A stretch of DNA of 64,000 nt from Hyphomicrobium facile (GTDB taxonomy: Bacteria; Pseudomonadota; Alphaproteobacteria; Rhizobiales; Hyphomicrobiaceae): the NCBI RefSeq assembly GCF_900116175.1, contig NZ_FPCH01000002.1, forward strand, positions 1,116,001 through 1,180,000, given 5' to 3'. The position numbers were made by a program, and so were the translations under genes. This document shows, in pieces, positions 43,512 through 51,066 of this stretch (positions are counted from its first letter, which is position 1; the number at the start of each line of letters is the position of its first letter). Below the pieces are notes generated by a model that saw nothing but the letters and a program-made list of their open reading frames with translations, searched no databases and was not told where the DNA came from.

Positions 43512-44546
43512 CTAAGCCGGGTTTTCGGACACTACGTTTCGCAGTGCCGGCCGCACCGGCTTATGCGGTACTGACCTATGCGCACGAACGCTCTGCACCG
43601 TTCGATAAATTTGCCTCTGATCGCTCGTCATCAATCCGGGCAGGCGCAGCGCTGCGAGCAGCGACAGGAAAGATTCCCGTGTCAATCGCCGAAGCAGGAT
43701 GTGCTTGGCGATGCGAGCGCAGCCAACAGCCGCCGCCCGCAACGGAGCATCGAAAGCTGTGATGATCTTCGTGTATTGACCGGTGACCGCAAACCCCTCT
43801 TCGAAGCTTGCGAATAGGCGTTTCGCATAAGCTGTTGTCAGCCGCGACGGCGCGATGGCGTGCCTGAACTGTAGTCTTTCGTTGAAAATCAATTTGTATC
43901 CGGCGCAGGCCACACAAGCGGAGATCTCGATATCCTCGCCGGAAAGGAGCTTCTCTCCTTTCCGCCCGCTCAGCACGGGAAACCCCGGCAACGTGTATAG
44001 AAATGCGATCAGGTCTCTCCGCGTGACGAGGCCGGCACCCCAAAGGGCATCAACCTGCCTTTCCGTCTCCGGCGCGTCGGGCAAATACACAATTCTCGAT
44101 ATCGGAACGCCAACCGCGAAACCCCAGGAGAAGGTATAAAACCAGGGCGGCAGGCTTTCCGGGTTCGCCGGAGTCGAGCAGCCGCCTGCCGCCCCGATTG
44201 TGGGATCCTGCATGATCCTCACGGCGTTTATCAGGTAGTCTTCGGCGAGCCAATTATCGTCGTCACAGAACAGAATGACGTCGAATGATGCGGCGCGCGT
44301 TCCGGCGCGGCGCGCATACGATAAGCCGGCCTGCGGTTCCCTGATGATCGTGAAAGCGAAGCGGACGTTGCCGCAATCGTTCCAGGCGGCCTGCGCCCGC
44401 TCCGCCGTGTCGTCGCTCGAATTATTGTCGACTATAATGATCTCGACGGGAAATTCGGCTTTGCATCGCGCCAGCGCCTCGATCGTTGGCGGAAGACGCT
44501 CGGCGCTATTGTGCGCGCAAATGACGACAGAGATGCCGTTCGACAC
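43512..44546 (-). CDS. Family 2 glycosyltransferase
   Basis: A 344-aa GT-A transferase with ISVVICAHNSAERLPPTIEA at the N-terminus, IIIVDNNSSDDTAERAQAAW, and the acidic LFCDDDNWLAEDY metal-binding segment. The start is GTG at 44546 after GATAGGAAC. It lacks membrane helices. It is located 35 nt after the methyltransferase gene and upstream of the family 4 glycosyltransferase, so it should contribute one linkage of the polysaccharide exported by the Wzm/Wzt transporter. Sugar specificity is not predictable. Confidence 0.88.
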   Translation of the reverse strand: MSNGISVVICAHNSAERLPPTIEALARCKAEFPVEIIIVDNNSSDDTAERAQAAWNDCGNVRFAFTIIREPQAGLSYARRAGTRAASFDVILFCDDDNWLAEDYLINAVRIMQDPTIGAAGGCSTPANPESLPPWFYTFSWGFAVGVPISRIVYLPDAPETERQVDALWGAGLVTRRDLIAFLYTLPGFPVLSGRKGEKLLSGEDIEISACVACAGYKLIFNERLQFRHAIAPSRLTTAYAKRLFASFEEGFAVTGQYTKIITAFDAPLRAAAVGCARIAKHILLRRLTRESFLSLLAALRLPGLMTSDQRQIYRTVQSVRAHRSVPHKPVRPALRNVVSENPA

Positions 44547-44581
44547 TTCGTGTTCCTATCCGGCGCGGCGGCACTCGTACG

Positions 44582-45331
44582 TCAGCGAATGGGCAAGCGC
44601 ATTCCGAAGTGTTTGCCTACGGATCGGTTGAGCAGGCGCAAATAATGCGACGGGTGATATTTGCCCTGAGAGAGGTCCAGATGCCGCTTCGCGATGGGCG
44701 AGTCGGGAAAATCCATATGTGAGGTCATTTCGGGATGAATGAGGTGTTGGATGCGCGGCTCATTGCCTGCGTTTTCGGGATCGAAGCGCGCAGAAAAGAT
44801 GTTCTGCCGGTACCAAGGTTCGATCATGCTGTCGTTCCAGATCATCGGACGCACATCGTCCCGGCAGGCGAAGCCACGATCGTTGAACAGGGCTTGCCAG
44901 TATGTCGGCCAACGGCAATTCACGTGATGCTCGCCGTGCTGGCCGGGTGCTGCAGCGGAGAAGAATATACACTCTCCGTGCGTGCAGAGCGTCCGCACCA
45001 GGGTAGCCGCCCAGTCCTCGTGAAGATGTTCCGCAACCTCCAGACAAAGTACGACGTCGAAGCGTCTGCCGAGCCACACAGGTTCGCGCAGGTCAAAGAT
45101 CTTGATGCGGCTGGTTTCAACATGAAGATCTGCCAAATCAGCCGCAACGCCGTCGATGCCGAGCACGTCGTCGATGCCCATCTCGCGTGCCGCACGCAGC
45201 CAGTTTCCGACCCCTGCTCCAACATCCAGAAGGCTCGAGAATTCGTTCCCGGATAGGAGATAGGCCAGCGCGTGCCTCGCGCCTGAAAGCGAATGCAGGT
45301 TGTGATGGTGGTCATAGGGAATGTTTGTCAT
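44582..45331 (-). CDS. SAM-dependent methyltransferase
   Basis: A 249-aa class I methyltransferase. Motif I is LLDVGAGVGNWLRAAREMG, the acidic motif II ends in VLGIDGVA, and the post-core motif is VVLCLEVAEHLHEDWAATLV. The rest includes HVNCRWPTYWQALFNDRGF, a pattern common in methyltransferases of surface-polysaccharide loci. It is encoded between the ABC transporter ATPase with its glycan-recognition domain and two glycosyltransferases, so it may methylate the non-reducing end of the chain as a termination signal. This is an inference from Wzt-type systems such as the E. coli O8/O9a paradigm. Confidence 0.82.
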   Translation of the reverse strand: MTNIPYDHHHNLHSLSGARHALAYLLSGNEFSSLLDVGAGVGNWLRAAREMGIDDVLGIDGVAADLADLHVETSRIKIFDLREPVWLGRRFDVVLCLEVAEHLHEDWAATLVRTLCTHGECIFFSAAAPGQHGEHHVNCRWPTYWQALFNDRGFACRDDVRPMIWNDSMIEPWYRQNIFSARFDPENAGNEPRIQHLIHPEMTSHMDFPDSPIAKRHLDLSQGKYHPSHYLRLLNRSVGKHFGMRLPIR

Positions 45332-45429
45332 GGGAAGATCTCGACCAAAATATGGTGGTGGGAGAATTCTCGATTGATGAACTTCGGGTGGTCACACAGC
45401 GCGCTTAGAGATTTGTGGCCACGCACGGC

Positions 45430-46698
45430 TCAAGCTGCGGGAAGCGCGGATGCTGCGTCGGCAGTGCCCCATTCCGCGGGCCAATCGAGGTGGCCCACTG
45501 CTGATACCGGCGGGCGTAGGACGTGCGCGTCATCTTCTCCGATGACGAAACTCAAAACATCGATCCTGGCGTCGTGGTCTTCGTGCCAGTCGCCGAGCCA
45601 TGCCGACAGGGAATATCGGCCGGGGCGGATCGGTAATTGGCGCGCCTCGCATCGCAGGACTCCATGCGTGAGGCCCTTGACGAGCTTTAAGCTTGGATGA
45701 AACCGGCTATTGGAGCCCCAGACCGGCTCGCCGGTATCGGCTCGCAGCACAATGCCGCCGACTGCGGTGTGCAGAGGCCGGGGCGACGCAAAATGGATGT
45801 CGACGATCAAGTCGCGTTCGATGAGCGCCTCGCTATTTACCTCGATCGCCGAGATCGCGGGCCGGGTTTTATTCTCGTCAAACGAAATCGAATGGGCGGC
45901 GTCGCTCGCACTGACGTATTGCTTGATGACGGCGTCGACTGAACCGTCGCAGGCGACACGGCCGGCCCTGAGGAGAATGCTTCGGGTACACAGGGCTTTG
46001 ACTGCCGCGAGGTTGTGGCTGACGAAGATCACTGTTCTCCCTTGTCCCGCGACATCCTTCATCTTGCCGAGACATTTCCTCTGAAATTCCGCGTCGCCAA
46101 CCGCCAACACTTCATCAACGACGAGAATTTCCGGCTCCAAGTGGGCCGCGACTGCGAAAGCCAAGCGCACATACATGCCGCTGGAGTAGCGCTTCACCGG
46201 CGTGTCGAGGAATTTCTCGACTTCCGCGAACGCTACGATTTCATCGAACTTTCGTTCGATCTCAGCGCGCCTCATGCCGAGGATGGCGCCATTGAGGAAG
46301 ATGTTTTCTCGCCCGGTCAGTTCGGGATGAAAGCCGGTGCCGACTTCCAGAAGGCTCGCGATGCGACCCTTGATTTCGACCCTGCCGCTCGTCGGTTCGG
46401 TGATGCGTGACAGAACTTTCAGAAGCGTCGATTTTCCCGCGCCGTTACGGCCGATGACGCCGACGACATCGCCGCGCTTGAGCTCGAACGAGACATCCTT
46501 CAGCGCCCAGAATTCCTCAATTTCATCGCCTGAAATTAGCTGATGGCCCCGCGCAACGTCGAAGGCGGTGCGCAAAAATCGCGTCGTCGTGCGCGCCACC
46601 ACATCACGCAGCGAGGTGTAGCGCTCGCGCGGGGCGTTATGTCCGATGATGTAGCGCTTGCCGAGATGTTCGGCGCGAATGACGACGTCCCTCATCAA
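45430..46698 (-). CDS. wzt: Polysaccharide ABC exporter ATPase with C-terminal glycan-binding domain (Wzt)
   Basis: A 422-aa protein. Residues ~1-250 are an ABC ATPase of the polysaccharide/teichoic-acid export class: Walker A GRNGAGKSTLLKVL, the signature KRYSSGMYVRLAFAVA and Walker B EILVVDEVLAVGD. Residues ~260-422 are a beta-rich Wzt C-terminal domain (VGGIVLRADTGEPVWGSNSR and YSLSAWLGDWHEDHD), which in characterised systems recognises the modified end of the O-polysaccharide before export. It is 12 nt downstream of wzm, and a methyltransferase follows. The arrangement fits ABC-dependent O-antigen or exopolysaccharide export. Confidence 0.93.
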   Translation of the reverse strand: MMRDVVIRAEHLGKRYIIGHNAPRERYTSLRDVVARTTTRFLRTAFDVARGHQLISGDEIEEFWALKDVSFELKRGDVVGVIGRNGAGKSTLLKVLSRITEPTSGRVEIKGRIASLLEVGTGFHPELTGRENIFLNGAILGMRRAEIERKFDEIVAFAEVEKFLDTPVKRYSSGMYVRLAFAVAAHLEPEILVVDEVLAVGDAEFQRKCLGKMKDVAGQGRTVIFVSHNLAAVKALCTRSILLRAGRVACDGSVDAVIKQYVSASDAAHSISFDENKTRPAISAIEVNSEALIERDLIVDIHFASPRPLHTAVGGIVLRADTGEPVWGSNSRFHPSLKLVKGLTHGVLRCEARQLPIRPGRYSLSAWLGDWHEDHDARIDVLSFVIGEDDAHVLRPPVSAVGHLDWPAEWGTADAASALPAA

Positions 46699-46710
46699 CG
46701 GAACGAAGCC

Positions 46711-47562
46711 TTACACGAGATCCGCGAACGCACGTTCGGCGCCACGAAAGTATCTGATGCCGTACCACATCATAAAAGCCGTAACGCCGAGGCCCGCCAA
46801 AAGCCCCGGGATGTAGAGCTGGCTCTCGCCGCCGAGAAGGCTCCAACGAAATCCATCGATAACGCCGACGACCGGGTTGAGGCTGTACCAGAACCGCATG
46901 TCCGCGGGGATGATCTCGCTCGAAAAGCCGACGGGCGAAACATAGAGGCCGAATTGAATCGCAAAGGGGATCGCATAGCGGACGTCGCGGTATTTGACGT
47001 TCAGCGCGGTGATGAAAAGGGCCGGCCCAAGGCTCGCCGCGACGGCAAATGCAATGAATGCGGGAAGAAACACGATCTGCCAGCCCGGCACGAATTCATA
47101 CCATGCCATCAAGCCAAAGAGGATTGCGAGATTGATCATGAAATCGACGAGCGCGACGACGCCTGCGGACGCTGGCACGATCAGGCGCGGGAAATAGACC
47201 TTACTGATCAGGCTGGCGTTGCCGATGAGGCTGTTCGAAGCTTCGCTGAGAATGCTCGAAAACAGGAACCACGGAAGCATGCCGGCGAACACCAGGATGG
47301 GATACGGCACATCCCCGTCGCTCGGCAGTTTCGCGAGCTTGCCGAACACGACCGTGAAGATGATCATCGTCACCAGCGGACGGACGATTGCCCAGGCGAC
47401 ACCCATGACGGTCTGCTTGTAGCGCACCGCGACGTCGCGCCAAGCAAGGATGGCAAACAGCTCGCGGTAATGCCAAAGGTCGGACCAGTAATTCCGCTCA
47501 CTCCGCGATGCTTCGAGGACAAGAACGCGCGTTTGCTCAGATTGTGAAATAGGACAATCCAC
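46711..47562 (-). CDS. wzm: Polysaccharide ABC exporter permease (Wzm)
   Basis: A 283-aa inner-membrane permease of the ABC-2 type. The cytoplasmic N-terminus (YWSDLWHYRELFAILAWRDV) is the family hallmark, followed by about six hydrophobic helices, such as GVAWAIVRPLVTMIIFTVVF and DFMINLAILFGLMAW. It would form the membrane channel that moves lipid-linked polysaccharide to the periplasm, powered by Wzt encoded downstream. It is the first gene of a five-gene cluster: wzm, wzt, methyltransferase, GT2, GT4. The promoter should lie in the AT-rich gap to its right. Confidence 0.93.
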   Translation of the reverse strand: MDCPISQSEQTRVLVLEASRSERNYWSDLWHYRELFAILAWRDVAVRYKQTVMGVAWAIVRPLVTMIIFTVVFGKLAKLPSDGDVPYPILVFAGMLPWFLFSSILSEASNSLIGNASLISKVYFPRLIVPASAGVVALVDFMINLAILFGLMAWYEFVPGWQIVFLPAFIAFAVAASLGPALFITALNVKYRDVRYAIPFAIQFGLYVSPVGFSSEIIPADMRFWYSLNPVVGVIDGFRWSLLGGESQLYIPGLLAGLGVTAFMMWYGIRYFRGAERAFADLV

Positions 47563-48069
47563 TCGCTATCGGCTTGCTATGTCTGGTTGGCACAGATCGC
47601 GGGTTTTCGGCCTACCCGGCCGGCAGGCGATTCCGCAATGTTCATATTTGGCTAGGAAGGAAATCTTCCGAACAACGGGTGAAGCATGTTCACCCGCTTT
47701 CAGGTCAGCGGCGATTCAACCGCAGATACGAATAGTTCTTCATTCGCTGACAGCGCTTGTCGCAGATAACAACCTATGCGGTCAACCATATTTTCATGCC
47801 ACCTGTGGACACTCAATCGGCCCGCCGGAGACCGGGTTCAACTTGTGATTTGCAAAAGTGGGCTTCGCTGAACAGCCGTGAGATGGCCGATATTGGCCAT
47901 TAAAAATAAATTATACGCCGTACACTGAACGTCAGCAAGAATCCGTCAACCCTGCTGAGTAATACATCTGCAACGATTTATTCCCCGGTCTATTGCTTTC
48001 AGAAGCGCATCGTATTTTTCGCTAATTTACAGCCCAATCGAGCATTTCTTTAATCAGGAACCTCACCAC
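47563..48069. other. AT-rich intergenic region between divergent genes
   Basis: 507 bases between wzm (leftward) and an unknown membrane-protein gene (rightward). The right half is markedly AT-rich (ATTAAAAATAAATTATACG around 47899), as expected for promoters. A short ORF at 47579-47848 lacks coding character. No convincing sigma-70 pair or RNA gene was identified. Confidence 0.5.
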
Positions 48070-49146
48070 GTGGCGGCCGACGGTCAGAAAGGCAATGGCA
48101 GCGACACCGTGCGGCGGCTTCGCAAGCTGCGCTTTGCGCGACCGGCGGAAGCAAACGAATTCCATCCGGAGCAGCGCGACCTTCCTGTGTTTCTCAGCGC
48201 CTCTACTGACGAGCCACAAGCTGATCCACGAGCTGATGTTGCTCCGGCGCCCGTCGCCGCCGGCTTTGCCGAGACCTTCGCAAAAATCTTCGACGGCTGG
48301 AGCACCGACGCTTGGAGAGATCATCTCAGCCGACGCTTCGCCGGTCTTTCGTTCGAGCGGTTGCGCCCCAAAGATGCGGAGCTTACCGCGCGGATTGCGC
48401 TCATCTTGCTATTGGTTCCGCTTGCCTTCGCTTTCGCGCCAAGCCGATTGCCTCGCGCGGCGAAAATCGAGGCACCCAATTTCATATTGGAAGATCGCCT
48501 GAGTTTTGCTGAGGGCTTGCGGCGACAATTGGCCTCGCAGACTGTCTCCTTTCACCCGGACCGCGAAGACTTCCCTGCGGTAACGGCTGAGGCAGCGACG
48601 ACCGAAGAACCGTCCGCCGCTTACGAAGGTTCAGCGGAAACTCTTTCGCCGGAGGAGACCCAGACCGCGGCTGAGACTGCGACTGAAACAAACAGCGCCG
48701 CGTTGCCAGCGATTGTGATGGACGAAAGACGCTGGAGCCTCCCGTTCAACAGTCAGGATTACGCGATCGCCGATTTGCCGACCAGCCCGCAGGCATCATT
48801 CAAGACGGAGGTCGAATTTTCGAGCTTTGCGGGAGGGTTCGACACCGTTGCTGCTCAGAACGATGATACGGCCGTCGGTCCTCTCGTCCAGACCAAGCGT
48901 CCCGCCGAAAGGCGGAAAAGCAGGGTTCTTGCCTATTCCCAGCGTGCTCCCCGGATCAATCGGCCGGCGCCGGTCGTTGTCGAAACAGTGATCGTCCAGC
49001 AAGAGAAGCCTGCACTTCCTCCGCTGCTTTTTTTCCTGGGCAATCCGCCGCCGCCGGAGGAGCCTGTTGTTCAACCGGAGAAGCCGCCCAAAAGCGAACC
49101 GTGGTTGCCACAATCGCTTCAGGATATCATCGGGAACCAGTACTGA
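48070..49146 (+). CDS. Hypothetical single-pass membrane protein with proline-rich tail
   Basis: A 358-aa protein starting at GTG 48070. The N-terminal ~115 residues are charged and probably cytoplasmic (VRRLRKLRFARPAEANEFHP), followed by one hydrophobic helix at about residues 117-134 (ARIALILLLVPLAFAFA). The remaining ~220 residues would be periplasmic: an acidic Thr/Ala/Glu-rich linker (about 190-230), a neutral stretch and a Pro-rich end (LLFFLGNPPPPEEPVVQPEK). The layout resembles envelope-spanning or cell-wall-anchoring proteins, but no domain is recognised. Its 3' end overlaps the end of the convergent oxidoreductase gene by 20 nt. It neighbours the polysaccharide export cluster, so a surface role is possible but unproven. 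Confidence 0.7.
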   Translation: MAADGQKGNGSDTVRRLRKLRFARPAEANEFHPEQRDLPVFLSASTDEPQADPRADVAPAPVAAGFAETFAKIFDGWSTDAWRDHLSRRFAGLSFERLRPKDAELTARIALILLLVPLAFAFAPSRLPRAAKIEAPNFILEDRLSFAEGLRRQLASQTVSFHPDREDFPAVTAEAATTEEPSAAYEGSAETLSPEETQTAAETATETNSAALPAIVMDERRWSLPFNSQDYAIADLPTSPQASFKTEVEFSSFAGGFDTVAAQNDDTAVGPLVQTKRPAERRKSRVLAYSQRAPRINRPAPVVVETVIVQQEKPALPPLLFFLGNPPPPEEPVVQPEKPPKSEPWLPQSLQDIIGNQY

Positions 49147-50170
49147 GGCCTTCGCGCGCGATGGGAGCAGCCTCGGTTCCGAGAAGCTCTATCGATTTCA
49201 TCATCGCTTGGTGTTCCGTTGATGCGGAGCTCATCTGGAACGTGAAACGCGACACGCCGCCGAGATCGGCGCTCGCTTCGATCATCTTCCGCGCAACTGT
49301 TTCGGGATCGCCAATCAGGAATGCGCCGCCGGGACCGCACATGGCATCAAACTGAGCGCGCGTGACGGGCGGCCAACCTCGCTCGCGTCCGATTTGGGTG
49401 AACATGTGTGACCACCCGGGAAAGAATGTGTCTCTTGCTTCGGCCGAACTCTCGGCGACGAAGCCGAGAGCATGAACGCCCACTCTTTGGCGTTCCACTG
49501 GATGGCCGGCGCGGCGCCACGCCTCGCGATAGAGATCGACAAGCGGGCGGAAACGGCGAAATTCGCCGCCGATGATTGCAACCATCAAGGGCAACCCGAG
49601 GAGACCGGCACGAACGAAGGATTGCCTCGTGCCGCCGACACCCAGCCACACGGGGAGTTCGGATTGATATGGCCGCGGATAGATGCCCTGTCCGGTAAGT
49701 TCGGGGCGAAATTTCCCCGACCAATGAACTTGCGTGTTGGCGCGTATTTGCAGCAGCAGTTCAAGCTTCTCGACGAACAAAGCATCGTAATCGTCGAAGC
49801 GCAACCCGAACAAGGGATAGGCCTCGCCGAACGAACCCCGGCCGACGACGAGCTCGGCCCGGCCTTTTGAAATCAGATCGAGCGTTGCGAACTCTTGAAA
49901 AACCCGAACCGGGTCTGCCGCGCTTAGAACCGTGACGGCGCTCGTCAGCCGGATCGTTTTGGTTCGCGCTGCGGCGGCGCTGAGAATAACGGCTGGCGCT
50001 GAATCAAGAAACTCGGGGCGATGGTGCTCACCTATTCCGAATACATCGAGCCCACACCTGTCGGCGGTTTCGATTTCTTCAATGAGATTGGCGATCCGGC
50101 CGGCAGGCGACAGTGTCTCATCTGCGGCGCCCGGCATGATTGCCGCAAAACTGTCAATGCCAACTTCCAA
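49127..50170 (-). CDS. LLM-class flavin-dependent oxidoreductase (luciferase-like monooxygenase)
   Basis: A 347-aa protein with the bacterial-luciferase-like TIM barrel. Markers include GLDVFGIGEHHRPEFLDSA, RIRLTSAVTVLSAADPVRV-like strands (TKTIRLTSAVTVLSAADP), and GRAELVVGRGSFGEAYPLFG. It begins with TTG at 50170 after CAGGAG and follows the TetR gene by 15 nt. Such enzymes use reduced flavin (FMN or F420) to oxidise small molecules. The neighbouring TetR regulator and divergent aromatic-acid efflux operon suggest that it modifies or degrades a toxic aromatic or related compound. Confidence 0.88.
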   Translation of the reverse strand: MEVGIDSFAAIMPGAADETLSPAGRIANLIEEIETADRCGLDVFGIGEHHRPEFLDSAPAVILSAAAARTKTIRLTSAVTVLSAADPVRVFQEFATLDLISKGRAELVVGRGSFGEAYPLFGLRFDDYDALFVEKLELLLQIRANTQVHWSGKFRPELTGQGIYPRPYQSELPVWLGVGGTRQSFVRAGLLGLPLMVAIIGGEFRRFRPLVDLYREAWRRAGHPVERQRVGVHALGFVAESSAEARDTFFPGWSHMFTQIGRERGWPPVTRAQFDAMCGPGGAFLIGDPETVARKMIEASADLGGVSRFTFQMSSASTEHQAMMKSIELLGTEAAPIAREGLSTGSR

Positions 50171-50185
50171 TCAGGTCGTCTCCTG

Positions 50186-50857
50186 TCATTTGCCTTTGCC
50201 GGAAAATATCATGTCGAGTTGTCTTTCAAACATCTCGCCGATATCGACCGGATTGGATTTATCCAAAAATTTGTTGATCACGATGCCCGCCCAAATCGGG
50301 GCCAGCAGAAAATGCGGATTCTTTATCAGGTGATCGTCGACGATCTCTCCTGATTTTTTCGCGGAAAGCGCGAGACGCTTGATCTTCTGCGCGAGTGGAT
50401 CGATCACATCGCGGCGATAAATTTCGACGAGCGCGGGAAATCTCGCGCCCTCCGCAATCACGACGCTGGCGATGTCGGCCCGGCTCTTCTTTTCGATGTT
50501 GCGAATGGATGGGACTAGCGTCCGCCGCAAAAACGCTTCGACACTCTCGCCGGCCGCCTTCTTCGAATCATCCACGTCGATGTGAGCGTGCACGATCTCC
50601 TGCTGAACCACAGCGGAGAAAAGCGCCTCCTTGGCTTCGAAGTAGCGATAGATCAGGCCTTTCGCGACGCCCGCGCGTTTCGCAACGCTTTCTATCGTGG
50701 CGTCGGCAAAGCCTTTTTCGAGGAACTCAGCGAGCGCCGCGTCTGCAATCGTCTGTCGCGTTTGGGCCGTCTTCTCGGGGCTCGTGCCGCGGCGGCGAAC
50801 GACCGGCGCGCGGCGGCGGCCTGCCGGACGCGTCTCCTGTTGTGCAGCCTTCTGCAT
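50186..50857 (-). CDS. TetR-family repressor
   Basis: A 223-aa regulator starting at the ATG at 50857 with GAGGTCAC upstream. The N-terminal arm is basic (RPAGRRRAPVVRRRG) and the helix-turn-helix is the TetR type: ALAEFLEKGFADATIESVAK and AGVAKGLIYRYFEAKEALFS (about residues 40-85). The C-terminal domain is helical and should bind a hydrophobic effector. It is divergent from the efflux operon; a perfect 14-bp palindrome inside that operon's promoter (50977-50990) is the natural candidate for its operator. The LLM oxidoreductase is co-transcribed. Confidence 0.92.
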   Translation of the reverse strand: MQKAAQQETRPAGRRRAPVVRRRGTSPEKTAQTRQTIADAALAEFLEKGFADATIESVAKRAGVAKGLIYRYFEAKEALFSAVVQQEIVHAHIDVDDSKKAAGESVEAFLRRTLVPSIRNIEKKSRADIASVVIAEGARFPALVEIYRRDVIDPLAQKIKRLALSAKKSGEIVDDHLIKNPHFLLAPIWAGIVINKFLDKSNPVDIGEMFERQLDMIFSGKGK

Positions 50858-50966
50858 GTGACCTCATGTTCTGACCGATTCTGGCCGAGCGAGCCTTGGC
50901 CGGCGAGCCCTTCGGTTTGCGATTACGACCCATGCATTGGTTGCATGCTGAGCGTCATTGCGCGCC

Positions 50967-50996
50967 TTGACAAAAGTGACTGCGCAGTCATTTATA
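50967..50996 (+). promoter_or_regulatory. Sigma-70 promoter of the efflux operon overlapping a palindromic operator
   Basis: TTGACA (50967-50972) and TTTATA (50991-50996) are separated by 18 bases. The spacer contains the perfect palindrome TGACTGCGCAGTCA (50977-50990), an arrangement expected when a repressor such as the adjacent TetR protein blocks RNA polymerase. Confidence 0.65.
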
Positions 50997-51066
50997 CGCG
51001 ACAGACTAAGTATTCAAGATCTAACTTTGAGCCGCGAGGCATGCCTTTCGGTTTCTAGGAAATTCG

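Noticed and set aside
47579-47848. An 89-codon plus-strand ORF in the wzm upstream region
   Set aside because: Composition and sequence look random, no ribosome site, and it occupies an AT-rich promoter region.
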